A stretch of DNA of 59,056 nt from an uncultured Collinsella sp. GTDB lineage: Bacteria; Actinomycetota; Coriobacteriia; Coriobacteriales; Coriobacteriaceae. Positions 20,733 to 29,516 of the stretch are shown piece by piece. A program made the translations under genes and the position numbers. The DNA lies in contig CALFDJ010000017.1 in assembly GCA_937950325.1 (NCBI GenBank), positions 1-59,056 on the forward strand. Direction: 5' to 3'. The notes under the pieces are model-generated. The model searched no databases. It saw nothing but the letters and a program-made list of their open reading frames with translations, and was not told where the DNA came from. Every line of letters starts with the position of its first letter. The stretch's first letter is position 1.

Positions 20733-23633
20733 TCACGACAGCTTGACGATTGGAGCAAAGCCCTTCATCAACTTTTTGGTCTGGCCGGTCTTTTCGAATT
20801 GGACCTCGATCATGTCTCCAGCGACCGAGATCACGGTACCCGTGCCAAAGGTCTTATGGCTCACGGTATCGCCCGCGGCAAAGTCCTGCGATGCGCTGGC
20901 GCGATCGACCTTGCGCTCCACCGTCGGGGACACCTTGGACGAGGGCTTTTTGGCTCGCGGCGCGCCCGAGCCAAAGGTCGAGGCAACACGGCCGGCGTCG
21001 GGCGAAACCCCACGATGGCGCTCGGTCCCATAGCTGCTGCCGCCAAAGAAGTCGTCAAAGCTCGATCCGCCGCGCGAACCGGAACCGCCGGTCGAGCGCG
21101 TATGCGAACCGAACACCTTGCCGCCATACATATCCGAGCCCATGCCCGAGCCAAAGGTGCCGTGACGGTCGCCGCGCTTCTCCCAGCCCGTGCCCTCAAA
21201 ACCGGCAGAGCCGATACCGCTAAACTCGATATCCTCAAACGGAATCTCGTTGAGGAAGCGCGAGCGCGGGTTGGCAGAGGTCGAACCGTAGGTGCGACGC
21301 GTGGCCGCATAGGTCAAGAACAGGCGCTTACGGGCACGCGTGATGGCGACGTAGGCCAGGCGACGCTCCTCCTCGAGCTTGCCCGGGTCATCGCTGCCGC
21401 CAAAGTCGTGCACGTGCGGGAAGATGCCCTCCTCCATGCCGGCCACGAACACCGCGGGGAACTCCAGGCCCTTGGCGGAGTGGATGGTCATCATGGTGAT
21501 GGCATGCGTCTCGCCGGCCAGAGAATCCAAGTCGGAGCGCAGGGCCAGCCACTCCATGAGTGCCGGCAGCGCCTTGCAGGTGAGCGGACCGTAGGTGCGC
21601 TCGATCTCGTCGGCATGCACGGCGCCCACCGGCATCTCCGTCGGCGCGGCATAGGCGTTACCCGCGATGGCGGCGGCCAGGGCATCCTGCGGCGAGAGCG
21701 CCGGGGCGGCTAGGCTATCGAGCGGATTGGAACCTGCGGCATCGCGCGCGCCAACGAGCGCCTCAAACGAGGATGCCGGGGCGGACGGCCCCGGCTCGGG
21801 CGCGGGCGCACTCACCACAACGGGCTCGGGCTCAGCGCCGGCCGGCACATCGGCAACACCGGCCGCGCGCAGCTCTTCTAGGCTCTCGAGCGTACCCTCG
21901 ATATCCTCGTGCGTCTCTTCAAATTCGGCAGCAACGCCCAAGAATTCCTGAATGTTCTCGGCGCGGCTCTCGGACTCCATGGTTCCCTCGGCGCGGAAGG
22001 CCTGCAGAAGGCCCGTTTTATCGACGATCATCCCGACAACGTCCTTGAGCTCGCCGTCCATGCGGCGACCTTCGCGCACCAGCGACACAAAGCTCGACAG
22101 GCCGTTGCGGACCTTGGCGCTAAACATGCCGGTCTCGGCGCACGCGATCTCGCAGGCTTGGAAGAACGAGCAACGGTTGTCGCGCGCCAGCTGCTCAATC
22201 TTTTGGATCGAGGTGGAGCCGATACCGCGGCGCGGCGTATTGATGACGCGCTTGACGCTCATCTCGTCGGCCGGGTTCACGATCATCTTGAGGTAGGCCA
22301 TGACGTCGCGGATCTCGGCACGGTCGAAGAATCGCGTGCCGCCCACGATTTTGTAGGGCACGCCCGCGCGCAGGAACATATCTTCGAGAATGCGCGACTG
22401 AGCGTTGGTGCGATAGAACACGGCGATGTCGTCGTAGCTCGTGCCCTTGGCATGCAGCTTCTCGATCTCGCCGGCAATCCAGCGGCCCTCGTCGCGCTCG
22501 TCGCTCGCCTGGAAGGCCTGGATCTTCTCGCCGTCGCCCTCGGCCGTAAACAGGCGCTTGTCCTTGCGCTGCGAGTTGTGGCGCACCACGGCGTTGGCGG
22601 CGCTCAGGATATGGCCCGTAGAGCGATAGTTCTGCTCCAGCTTGACGGTCTTGCAGCCTTTAAAGTCCTTCTCAAAGTCCAGGATATTGGTGATGTCGGC
22701 GCCACGCCAGCTGTAAATGGACTGGTCATCGTCGCCCACGACCATGAGGTTTTGGTACTTAGCGGCCAGCAGGTTGGCGATCTCGTACTGGACGTGGTTG
22801 GTGTCCTGATACTCGTCGACGCTAATGTAGCGGAAGCGCTCCTGGTACTTGTCGAGCACCTCGGGGCGGGTGCGCAGCAGCTCGAGCGCGCGCACGAGCA
22901 GGTCGTCAAAGTCCATCGCGTTGGCGGCGCGCAGGCGGCGCTCCAGCTCTAGGTAGACCTGCGCGGCCTTTTTGTCATTAGGGCTATCGGCGGATTTGAG
23001 CATGTCCTCGGGCCCGATCATGGCGTTTTTAGCCGAGCTGATCTTGCTGCGGATCATGTTGATGGGGAACTGCTTTTGCTCAATACCGAGCGCCTGCATA
23101 ATGTCGCGCACCATGCGCTTTGAGTCGTCATCATCGTAGATCGTGAACTGACCGGTGTAGCCCAGCAGATCGGCATCCTCGCGCAGCATGCGCACGCACA
23201 TGGCGTGGAAGGTGCACACCCACATGCCGCGGGTGCCACTGGGAATGAGCGCCGCCAGACGCTCGCGCATCTCGGCCGCGGCCTTGTTGGTAAACGTGAT
23301 GGCCAGAACCTGCCAGGGCTTAACGCCCAGGTCGCCGAGCATATGCGCGATGCGGAAGGTCAGGACGCGGGTCTTGCCCGAACCGGCGCCGGCGAGCACC
23401 AGCAGCGGGCCCTCGGTGGTCAGGACCGCCTCGCGCTGGGCGGGGTTCAGGCTATCAATATCGACGAGCGGCTTGGCGGGTTTGGGCGCCGGAGCCGGGG
23501 CGTCGTAGATGTCGAGCGGAACGAGCTCGGGTTCCGGCGCGGCGGGGGCGGTGTACGCATCGAGCGGCACGGGTTCCGGCGCGGGCGGCACGGGTACCGC
23601 GGTGTTCTTTTCCCAGGGCAGGGGCTGGGTCAT
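20733..23633 (-). CDS. pcrA: ATP-dependent DNA helicase PcrA/UvrD
   Basis: About 966 aa superfamily 1A helicase. Motif I is VLAGAGSGKTRVL, motif II is VDEYQDTN, motif III is VGDDDQSIYSWRGA, and motif VI is YVAITRARKRLFLTYA. The C-terminus has the PcrA-specific Tudor-like end GDTVSHKTFGTGTVI...FAPIVKLS. It unwinds DNA in repair and in replication-transcription conflicts. Two extra segments stand out: a Pro/Ala-rich N-terminal leader and a ~95-residue low-complexity insertion (around AGAEPEPVVVSAPAPEPG) in the C-terminal half, plus a Gly/Ser-rich stretch before the tail. The ATG at 23633 follows GAGGAG. Confidence 0.94.
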   Translation of the reverse strand: MTQPLPWEKNTAVPVPPAPEPVPLDAYTAPAAPEPELVPLDIYDAPAPAPKPAKPLVDIDSLNPAQREAVLTTEGPLLVLAGAGSGKTRVLTFRIAHMLGDLGVKPWQVLAITFTNKAAAEMRERLAALIPSGTRGMWVCTFHAMCVRMLREDADLLGYTGQFTIYDDDDSKRMVRDIMQALGIEQKQFPINMIRSKISSAKNAMIGPEDMLKSADSPNDKKAAQVYLELERRLRAANAMDFDDLLVRALELLRTRPEVLDKYQERFRYISVDEYQDTNHVQYEIANLLAAKYQNLMVVGDDDQSIYSWRGADITNILDFEKDFKGCKTVKLEQNYRSTGHILSAANAVVRHNSQRKDKRLFTAEGDGEKIQAFQASDERDEGRWIAGEIEKLHAKGTSYDDIAVFYRTNAQSRILEDMFLRAGVPYKIVGGTRFFDRAEIRDVMAYLKMIVNPADEMSVKRVINTPRRGIGSTSIQKIEQLARDNRCSFFQACEIACAETGMFSAKVRNGLSSFVSLVREGRRMDGELKDVVGMIVDKTGLLQAFRAEGTMESESRAENIQEFLGVAAEFEETHEDIEGTLESLEELRAAGVADVPAGAEPEPVVVSAPAPEPGPSAPASSFEALVGARDAAGSNPLDSLAAPALSPQDALAAAIAGNAYAAPTEMPVGAVHADEIERTYGPLTCKALPALMEWLALRSDLDSLAGETHAITMMTIHSAKGLEFPAVFVAGMEEGIFPHVHDFGGSDDPGKLEEERRLAYVAITRARKRLFLTYAATRRTYGSTSANPRSRFLNEIPFEDIEFSGIGSAGFEGTGWEKRGDRHGTFGSGMGSDMYGGKVFGSHTRSTGGSGSRGGSSFDDFFGGSSYGTERHRGVSPDAGRVASTFGSGAPRAKKPSSKVSPTVERKVDRASASQDFAAGDTVSHKTFGTGTVISVAGDMIEVQFEKTGQTKKLMKGFAPIVKLS

Positions 23634-23772
23634 GGGCGACTCCTCATCTGACGGACGGCGCGCCTGCGGGCAGCGCCATAGTTTGAGCCGTACCAGTATA
23701 CCGAGCCGCGCGGACACCGACGCAAATCACACCACGACTCCGTGCGCGATCGTCAGGCCCGCCCCAGCGGAT

Positions 23773-23838
23773 TTGGTGCAATGGGGTCAGGTTAGTCTGC
23801 ACCATGTTGCTGCAAAGAACCTGTCCCCATTGCACCAA
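23773..23838. repeat. GCACC/GGGACAGG element, copy 2
   Basis: Arms of 21 bp (23773-23793, 23818-23838) pair with one mismatch; the right arm contains AACCTGTCCCCATTGCACCA. The spacer carries CTGCACCATGTTGCTGCAAAG, almost identical in its core to 17449-17469. It lies upstream of pcrA. Confidence 0.85.
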
Positions 23839-23873
23839 TCAGGAAGCCACCGATGTCATGGCAACGGCAGCGA

Positions 23874-23973
23874 GCGGCGGCCAAGGCGAACAAATTGGCA
23901 TGAAAAGAGGGCGGCATAGACCTTTTGGTCATGTCGCCCCCTTTGAATGACAAGTTGTCGCCTTGGCCGCCGC
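23874..23973. repeat. Nested inverted repeat around the uppP terminator
   Basis: Outer arms GCGGCGGCCAAGGCGA (23874-23889) and TCGCCTTGGCCGCCGC (23958-23973) are perfectly complementary over 16 bp. They enclose the terminator hairpin at 23908-23940. Same nested design as 20597-20725. Confidence 0.85.
23902..23941 (-). terminator. Terminator of uppP
   Basis: On the minus strand a GGGCGACATGACC/GGTCTATGCCGCCC type stem with an AAAA loop, followed by TCTTTT. About 50 bp after the uppP stop. Confidence 0.75.
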
Positions 23974-23988
23974 GCAGCGTCGACTAAG

Positions 23989-24969
23989 TTAGAGGCCGAG
24001 CATAGGCTCCAGGACAAAGAAGTACGCGAGCACCACGATGCCCAGGATGATGCGGTAAACACCGAAGCACTTAAAGTCGTGACGACGGACGAATCCCATG
24101 AGCCACTTGATGGCGATGAGCGAAACCACAAAGGCCACAACGCAGCCCACGCCCAAAATAGCGACCTCGTTGGTGCCGAACGTGCCGCCCTTGATGAAGT
24201 ACTTGACCAGCTTGAGCGCACTCGCGCCAAACATGACAGGGATGGCCAGGAAGAACGTAAACTTGGACGCCACCGAGCGCGTGCAGCCCAAAAGCAGGCC
24301 GCCGATGATGGTGGAGCCGGAGCGCGATGTGCCCGGAATCAGCGAAAGCACCTGGAAGCAACCGATACCCAGCGCGGTCTTCCAGCTCAGATCCTCGAGC
24401 GTAGTGATGGAGCCAAAGTCCAGGCTATCGTCATCGCCCTCATCCTCGGCGGTAGCCGCGGCGGGCGCCGCAAAGTGCGCACCGGCGGGACGTCCACCCG
24501 ACACCACAGCACGAGAACCAAACGAACCGGCAAGAGCGGCCTGGTCGCGCTTGCTCGCGCGCCAGTTCTCAATCACGATAAACAGCACGCCGTACACAAT
24601 GAGCGCCAGCGCCACGACGGGAGCATTGTAGAAATGCTCCTCCATCCAGTCGTTGAGCGGCAGACCGATTGCCGCAGCGGGAATGCAGCCGAGCACGATC
24701 TTGCCCCACAGCACCCAGGTGTCGCGACGGCCCTCCTTGCCCTTGCTGGGAGAAAACGGGTTAAGGTCGTAGAAGAACAGGACGCAGACGGCCAAAATGG
24801 CACCAAGCTGAATCACGACCAGAAACATATTCCAGAACGTCTCGCTCACGTTCATCTTGACGAACTCGTCCACCAAGATCATGTGACCCGTCGACGAAAC
24901 AGGCAGCCATTCGGTGATGCCCTCGACCAGGCCCATGAAGGCAGATTTTAGAAGCTCGATGATATCCAA
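23989..24969 (-). CDS. uppP: Undecaprenyl-diphosphate phosphatase UppP (BacA)
   Basis: 326 aa integral membrane enzyme that recycles the cell-wall lipid carrier. Catalytic motifs are EGITEWLPVSSTGH near the N-terminus and PGTSRSGSTI in the second half. TTG at 24969 is the chosen start (GAGGGGG 6 nt upstream, protein begins MDIIELLKSAFMGLVEG as usual); the longer frame to 25038 adds a non-conserved leader. A cytoplasmic linker of ~50 residues rich in Ala, Gly and Asp (around AAPAAATAEDEGDDD) makes it longer than the 270-280 aa typical of the family. Confidence 0.93.
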   Translation of the reverse strand: MDIIELLKSAFMGLVEGITEWLPVSSTGHMILVDEFVKMNVSETFWNMFLVVIQLGAILAVCVLFFYDLNPFSPSKGKEGRRDTWVLWGKIVLGCIPAAAIGLPLNDWMEEHFYNAPVVALALIVYGVLFIVIENWRASKRDQAALAGSFGSRAVVSGGRPAGAHFAAPAAATAEDEGDDDSLDFGSITTLEDLSWKTALGIGCFQVLSLIPGTSRSGSTIIGGLLLGCTRSVASKFTFFLAIPVMFGASALKLVKYFIKGGTFGTNEVAILGVGCVVAFVVSLIAIKWLMGFVRRHDFKCFGVYRIILGIVVLAYFFVLEPMLGL

Positions 24970-25218
24970 AGGGACCCCCTCATTAGACACCCGCCGGTAG
25001 ATGTTCTGCGGACGATGCGGGCGATGTCCCATTATCAACCGTTGGCGGTGTGACCGCGCCTACCCTTACCAAAAAACTCGCCCGTTCACAGAATTGCGAG
25101 CGGTCAAACCGAAATCCTTGGGTATAACTGCAACAAGATAAAGTGTCCGGCGGCCAACGCACCCGCGCCCGCCCGACGCACGAGCCCCGCGCCCGTGCGA
25201 TAGACCAAGGAGGAAACC

Positions 25219-25656
25219 ATGAACGAGGGCTACACCAAGGTATTTGTTTCACTCGACGGTACTGAGCAGCAGGATTTTGTGCTCGCACGCGCCATCAAGG
25301 TCGCCGCGAACAACGGCGCTAAGCTGATCATCGGCCACGTCATCGACTCCACCGCGCTCGAGAGCGCCGGTTCCTATCCGGTCGACCTGGTCAACGGCTT
25401 GGAGGAGGCCTTTAACAACTCCATCGCCAAGCAGCTCGAGGAGGCCAAGGCCAATCCCGACATTCCCGAGGTCGAGGTCATGATTCGCACCGGCCGCATT
25501 CGTGAGACGCTCAAGGATGAGATGCTCGACGTGGTCAAGCCCGATCTGGTGCTCTGCGGCGCCCGCGGCCTGTCCTCAATTAAGTACGCGCTACTGGGCT
25601 CGATTTCGACGTTCCTGCTGCGCAATACGGACTGCGACATCTTGGTCGTGAAGTAG
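25219..25656 (+). CDS. Universal stress protein (UspA family)
   Basis: 145 aa, single Usp domain. The nucleotide motif GARGLSSIKYALLGSIS corresponds to the G-x2-G-x9-GS ATP-binding signature, so an ATP-binding subtype is likely. It begins with YTKVFVSLDGTEQQ. ATG with AAGGAGG. It stands alone between converging or divergent neighbours and is followed by a large fold-back and a terminator. Confidence 0.9.
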   Translation: MNEGYTKVFVSLDGTEQQDFVLARAIKVAANNGAKLIIGHVIDSTALESAGSYPVDLVNGLEEAFNNSIAKQLEEAKANPDIPEVEVMIRTGRIRETLKDEMLDVVKPDLVLCGARGLSSIKYALLGSISTFLLRNTDCDILVVK

Positions 25657-25669
25657 CGTTGCTCCCACC

Positions 25670-25762
25670 GGCCGCGGGGCCTGCGGGGTTTCCACGGGCA
25701 CGTCCTCGCCGCGTTGCGGCTGCGGGATGTGCCCTTAGGAAACCCCTCCCGGCCCCGCGGCC
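25670..25762. repeat. Large imperfect inverted repeat after the usp gene
   Basis: Arms 25670-25701 (GGCCGCGGGGCC, then GGGGTTTCC, then GGGCAC) and about 25729-25762 (the complements in reverse order) pair over roughly 28 bases with small bulges. The centre is CCTCGCCGCGTTGCGGCTGCGGG with a CCGC/GCGG mini-hairpin. It begins 14 bp after the stop codon. Confidence 0.8.
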
Positions 25763-25802
25763 TTCGCAGCCTTACTTCAACGAGTTGGCTGATAAAAGAT
25801 GG

Positions 25803-25832
25803 CGTGCCGCCCCGTTTGGGGCGGCACGTTTT
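25803..25832 (+). terminator. Terminator for the usp transcript
   Basis: Stem CGTGCCGCCCC/GGGGCGGCACG, loop GTTT, then TTTT. A second partial copy GAGCGGCACGTTTTTG follows directly at 25838-25853. Confidence 0.85.
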
Positions 25833-25853
25833 GTTTGGAGCGGCACGTTTTTG

Positions 25854-27146
25854 TTATAAGGCGATCCTGCTTAGACGAGCTTGCACTTCTGGAATGATCT
25901 TCTCGAACATTACCTCCGCCTCGGGAAAACCCTCTTCTTTGAGACCGCGCGCCGCGTCTCTTAGCGCGTCTGGAACCTCATTGCAGGTATCAGCAATCAT
26001 TCCGGCGACAATTCCCCCGGGCAAACCCGCCTCAATCATTTGGCTCATCACCGACCCACGCGTTACGTCGTCAATCTTGCGGCTCCCACCAAACGAGACG
26101 CCCATCTCACGAACGAGACTGGGGTAAACCGTTGTGCACAGCACGTCATAGAGCGGCGCCAACCTCACCTGCTTCCAACTTTCGTCCCATACGAGCGACC
26201 AGTTCTTTAGATGGTTATCGCAGTTACCTACGGCATAGTCGAACAGCTGGTTATAGCCGACAAGGAACCTGTCCTCCATTTGATTCGTCGACGCCCTTCG
26301 CACCGCATCGACGATAAGCCCCAGGTAATTGACACCCGTCGGCTCATATTTAAGCTCACGCGAGATACCCTTGGCCTGACAAACATCTTCCTGGTGCAAA
26401 CGGTACGGAATTGGCAATCCGTCAACCGAGCGTCCAGCATCAGGCGTTACTCGGTCAAATCGCTTCACGGCGATAATTGGCTCGGCATCCTCAACTCGGA
26501 CAAGAAAACACTCTTCGGCCGATAGGTCCATCAGAGAGGCGGCTCTCACGCACATCGCTTCGCACACCGTCTCACCCGGGAACGTTTTCGATCCCGCCTT
26601 GAGAATGTGCGTGGATGGGGCCGCTCCATGAGGCAGGTACCATCCGCCACATGGGTCATCGCCCGTATGGTAGAGACCGACCTTCGCCTGAGCACCTGCA
26701 AGGGAGATTCGACTCTCTAGCGCTAAATCAAAAGCAACCTCCGCCGGCGCGTATGCCAGCCCGCTTAGCCGTTTCTCACCTATCTCTTCATAGCCCATTT
26801 CGAGACTGTCGGCCGAAGGCTCTCGCGTCAAAACCAGAGCGCCGACAGGTTCATCGCGGACTAAATCGAGCACCTTGAAGTAATCTCCGCGTTCCGCTCG
26901 CGCCCTTTTCTCAAGGTCCCTGTTGAGCTGCCCCTCCGGAATGATGCCAGAGAAAAAGGAGCCCGTTGCGTCCGGACTAAATGTCTCGGCCGACAACGGC
27001 AGCGAGATCGAAATCGGCGCCGCATCACCGCTCTCGAGATATTTGGGGCTATAGGTGAATGCCGGAAACCCCGCATGTTCCTCCAATATGCCAACCAGCT
27101 GGTAAGACCCATTAAACTCACGGTGAACGAACAGCGTGCCATCCAT
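25854..27146 (-). CDS. hipA: HipA-family toxin kinase
   Basis: 430 aa. The N-terminal HipA domain holds GSFFSGIIPEG and SLAGAQAKVGLYHTG; the C-terminal kinase domain has the catalytic loop YAVGNCDNHLKNWSL (Asp/His/Lys/Asn) and the metal-binding Asp in APLYDVLCTT. HipA of E. coli phosphorylates glutamyl-tRNA synthetase and causes persistence. The ATG overlaps the hipB stop (TAATG), as in other hipBA pairs. The C-terminus extends ~25 residues beyond the core as a helix. The target here is unknown. Confidence 0.93.
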   Translation of the reverse strand: MDGTLFVHREFNGSYQLVGILEEHAGFPAFTYSPKYLESGDAAPISISLPLSAETFSPDATGSFFSGIIPEGQLNRDLEKRARAERGDYFKVLDLVRDEPVGALVLTREPSADSLEMGYEEIGEKRLSGLAYAPAEVAFDLALESRISLAGAQAKVGLYHTGDDPCGGWYLPHGAAPSTHILKAGSKTFPGETVCEAMCVRAASLMDLSAEECFLVRVEDAEPIIAVKRFDRVTPDAGRSVDGLPIPYRLHQEDVCQAKGISRELKYEPTGVNYLGLIVDAVRRASTNQMEDRFLVGYNQLFDYAVGNCDNHLKNWSLVWDESWKQVRLAPLYDVLCTTVYPSLVREMGVSFGGSRKIDDVTRGSVMSQMIEAGLPGGIVAGMIADTCNEVPDALRDAARGLKEEGFPEAEVMFEKIIPEVQARLSRIAL

Positions 27147-27436
27147 TACTTCCCCCTCACCTTCAGAATAAAATCAATATCCACGATGGAGGCGTAATCG
27201 AAAATGACACCAATTTCGACCGTTGTCCGCCCCCGTTCGATATCACCAATCACACGAAGGCTGCGACCCGTCATAGTCGCGACGTCACGTTGAGTCAAAC
27301 CGAGCTCACGCCTTCTGAGCCTAAGGGCCTTCCCTATCTCGGCGGGATCGAAAACCGTGCGCTCCGAGAAAGCGACTTCCGACGGTTTGAGCCTGATGCG
27401 CCCATCCAGCTTTTTAATCGTTGTCACCGTTCTCAT
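27146..27436 (-). CDS. hipB: HipB-type HTH antitoxin
   Basis: About 96 aa from the ATG at 27436 (GGAGG upstream); the longer frame to 27496 runs through the operator palindromes. A Xre-type helix-turn-helix GLTQRDVATMTGRSLRVIGDIERGR lies at the C-terminal half, preceded by a basic N-terminal strand. It should neutralise HipA and repress its own operon through the operators just upstream. Confidence 0.9.
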   Translation of the reverse strand: MRTVTTIKKLDGRIRLKPSEVAFSERTVFDPAEIGKALRLRRRELGLTQRDVATMTGRSLRVIGDIERGRTTVEIGVIFDYASIVDIDFILKVRGK

Positions 27437-27447
27437 GACGCCTCCAG

Positions 27448-27549
27448 CTATATTCCTGTCCGTGAACATAGTATAAAACTGTAGCACTATGTTCATGTAC
27501 GGGAATATAGTGTTGACTACATTAGCAATGTTCCCGTTCAGGAATATAG
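27448..27549. promoter_or_regulatory. Operator array of hipBA (three related sites)
   Basis: Sites at 27448-27472 and 27486-27510 form an inverted pair that matches in 22 of 25 positions; each carries a TATTCC...GAACATAG-type core. A third, less similar site is at 27529-27549 (ends GGAATATAG, as the second does). They begin 12 bp before hipB start and are the likely HipB-binding sites. A TATACT box on the minus strand lies between sites one and two (27471-27476). Confidence 0.8.
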
Positions 27550-27613
27550 CTGCCGAAAAGCCTGATTTCTTCTTAAATGGGAAAATCCTGAACGGCTACG
27601 CCATACGGGCTAA

Positions 27614-28657
27614 CTACTCAAAGTATTGGAACTTGTTGGTTGAGAAGGCAAACGTGACGACAAAGCCTTCACCGGGCTCGGATGCCGCGGTGACGTCGAT
27701 GCCCATCTTGGAGCACAGGCGCGCCACCAGGTAGAGGCCGATGCCCGTTGCGCGCTTGGTGGTGCGGCCGTTGTCGCCGGTAAAACCCTTCTCGAACACG
27801 CGCGGCAGGTCTGCCGCACACACGCCGCAGCCGTTGTCCGCGACGGTAAGCTCGATGCGCTCGCTTGCCAGACCCTCGTCCAGCAACGCACCCGAAAACA
27901 CGATCTTTGCGCCGTCCTCACGCGCATATTTAATGCTGTTCTGAATGAGCTGGCCCAGAATAAACTCGAGCCACTTCTCGTCGGTAAAGACCTCAAAGTC
28001 GAGGTTCTCGCACACCGGCGCCACGTGTGCCGCGATGAGCTCGCGCGCATTGGCCTTGATTGCGCCCGTCACCAGAGCCTTGAGGTTCCAACGTCGAATC
28101 AGATAATCGCGCTCCACAACCTCCGAGCGCGCATAGTAGAGCGCCTGGTCGATATAGCGCTCCACGCGGGCAAGCTCGCGACCGAGGTCATCTACGCGCG
28201 ACAGATCATCTTCGCTGCCGTCCAGGTTTTCCAAAATCAGATGGGCTGCCGCCAGGGGCAGCTTGGCCTCGTGGACCCAGCTCTCGATATAGTCGCGATA
28301 GTCATCGGTCTGGCGCCGGCCTTCGGCAACCTCGTCACAAGCGGCTTTGCCCACCCGGCGCAAGACCTCGTACTCGAGCTCGCCCTCGGCATGGGTCGGA
28401 CATTGCACCATCTCCTGCACCCATGCGGGACTCTCGAGCTCCTCTGCCGCACGCTCCAGCTGGCGCAGAAAACGACGACGGCGCGCGTACTCGATCACGA
28501 TGCCCAGCATGCCAAAGATAAAGGACACGCCGACCGCCACGACCACGATGGAAACGGGTGCGCCGGCGACCGTCAGCACAAAGCAGCTCAGCAGCACGCC
28601 GCACGTCCACACGGCGACGGGAAGTAGCGCATCTTTGAAGAATTTGGCGAACGACAT
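27614..28657 (-). CDS. Sensor histidine kinase, BceS/intramembrane-sensing type
   Basis: 347 aa. Two closely spaced N-terminal membrane helices (about 14-32 and 35-55) with almost no extracellular loop mark it as intramembrane-sensing. The H-box is YIESWVHEAKLPLAAAHLI, the N-box QLIQNSIKYARE, G1 DNGCGV, F-box FEKGFTG and G2 ATGIGLYL. Such kinases normally sense cell-envelope stress through a BceAB-type ABC transporter. It follows the response regulator by 9 bp. No transporter lies nearby. Confidence 0.9.
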   Translation of the reverse strand: MSFAKFFKDALLPVAVWTCGVLLSCFVLTVAGAPVSIVVVAVGVSFIFGMLGIVIEYARRRRFLRQLERAAEELESPAWVQEMVQCPTHAEGELEYEVLRRVGKAACDEVAEGRRQTDDYRDYIESWVHEAKLPLAAAHLILENLDGSEDDLSRVDDLGRELARVERYIDQALYYARSEVVERDYLIRRWNLKALVTGAIKANARELIAAHVAPVCENLDFEVFTDEKWLEFILGQLIQNSIKYAREDGAKIVFSGALLDEGLASERIELTVADNGCGVCAADLPRVFEKGFTGDNGRTTKRATGIGLYLVARLCSKMGIDVTAASEPGEGFVVTFAFSTNKFQYFE

Positions 28658-28666
28658 AGCCGGCCC

Positions 28667-29338
28667 CTAGACCGAATAGCCCTGGCCGCGGTGCGTCGTC
28701 AAATACCCCTTGATGCCGATTTTTTCGAGCGTGGTGCGCAGGCGGTTGATGTTAACGGTAAGCGTGTTGTCGTCTACGAAGGCGTCGGAGTCCCACAGGT
28801 CCTGCATGATGGCCGAGCGCGAAACGATCTTGCCCGCGCGGCTCAGAAGCAGCGAGAGGATACGCAGTTCATTTTTGGTGAGCTCGGTGCTAGTGCCGGT
28901 TTGCGTATTGGTAACCATGGAGCGGGCGAGGTCAAGCTCCAGTCCCTTGTGGACGAGCGTACTGCGCTCGCCTGACGCCGCGGTGCGACGCAGCAAGGCA
29001 TTGATGCGCGCCACGAGCACACGGGCGCTGTAGGGCTTGGGAACAAAGTCGTCCGCGCCGAGCGTCATGGCCATGACCTCGTCGATCTCGGTCGTGCGCG
29101 ACGTGAGGACGATGATGGGAACCTCGGATTCGCGGCGAATCTCGTGGCAGATATGCTGGCCGTCCTTGACGGGAAGCGTGAGGTCGAGCAGCACCAGGTC
29201 GGGCGCGGCGGCGAGAATATCGCGCGAGACATGCTCGAACGATTCGCAGGTCTCGATTTCAAACCCGGCGCGGGCAAGGATGTCAACAAGCTCGCGACGA
29301 ATGGGTTCATCGTCCTCAACGATATAGATTAGCGCCAT
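28667..29338 (-). CDS. Response regulator, OmpR/PhoB family (BceR-like)
   Basis: 223 aa. Receiver domain with the phosphorylated Asp in PDLVLLDLTLPVKDG and Lys in VPKPYSARVL. The C-terminal winged helix ends HRGQGYSV, with the recognition helix in VDDNTLTVNINRLRTTLE. It is first in the operon with the kinase. ATG with GGGGAG upstream. Targets unknown. Confidence 0.92.
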   Translation of the reverse strand: MALIYIVEDDEPIRRELVDILARAGFEIETCESFEHVSRDILAAAPDLVLLDLTLPVKDGQHICHEIRRESEVPIIVLTSRTTEIDEVMAMTLGADDFVPKPYSARVLVARINALLRRTAASGERSTLVHKGLELDLARSMVTNTQTGTSTELTKNELRILSLLLSRAGKIVSRSAIMQDLWDSDAFVDDNTLTVNINRLRTTLEKIGIKGYLTTHRGQGYSV

Positions 29339-29516
29339 GGATTCCGCTCCCCTCTTGGTTGTCTTGCCCCATTATGACCGCGGAGCCGCAGGTACGCGCC
29401 TCGCGTGTCACCAAGGTGACAGAACTGTTCGCAAGCGGGGGCGTTTTGTCCGCCTCACGCTCGCGACGGAAACGGAGACCAAAATGAGTTTTTAATCCCC
29501 GTCCCAGAAAAATCAT

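Noticed and set aside
27486..27734. 81-codon plus-strand frame over the hip operators
   Set aside because: It overlaps operator repeats and the end of the histidine kinase gene on the other strand; no ribosome site or family.
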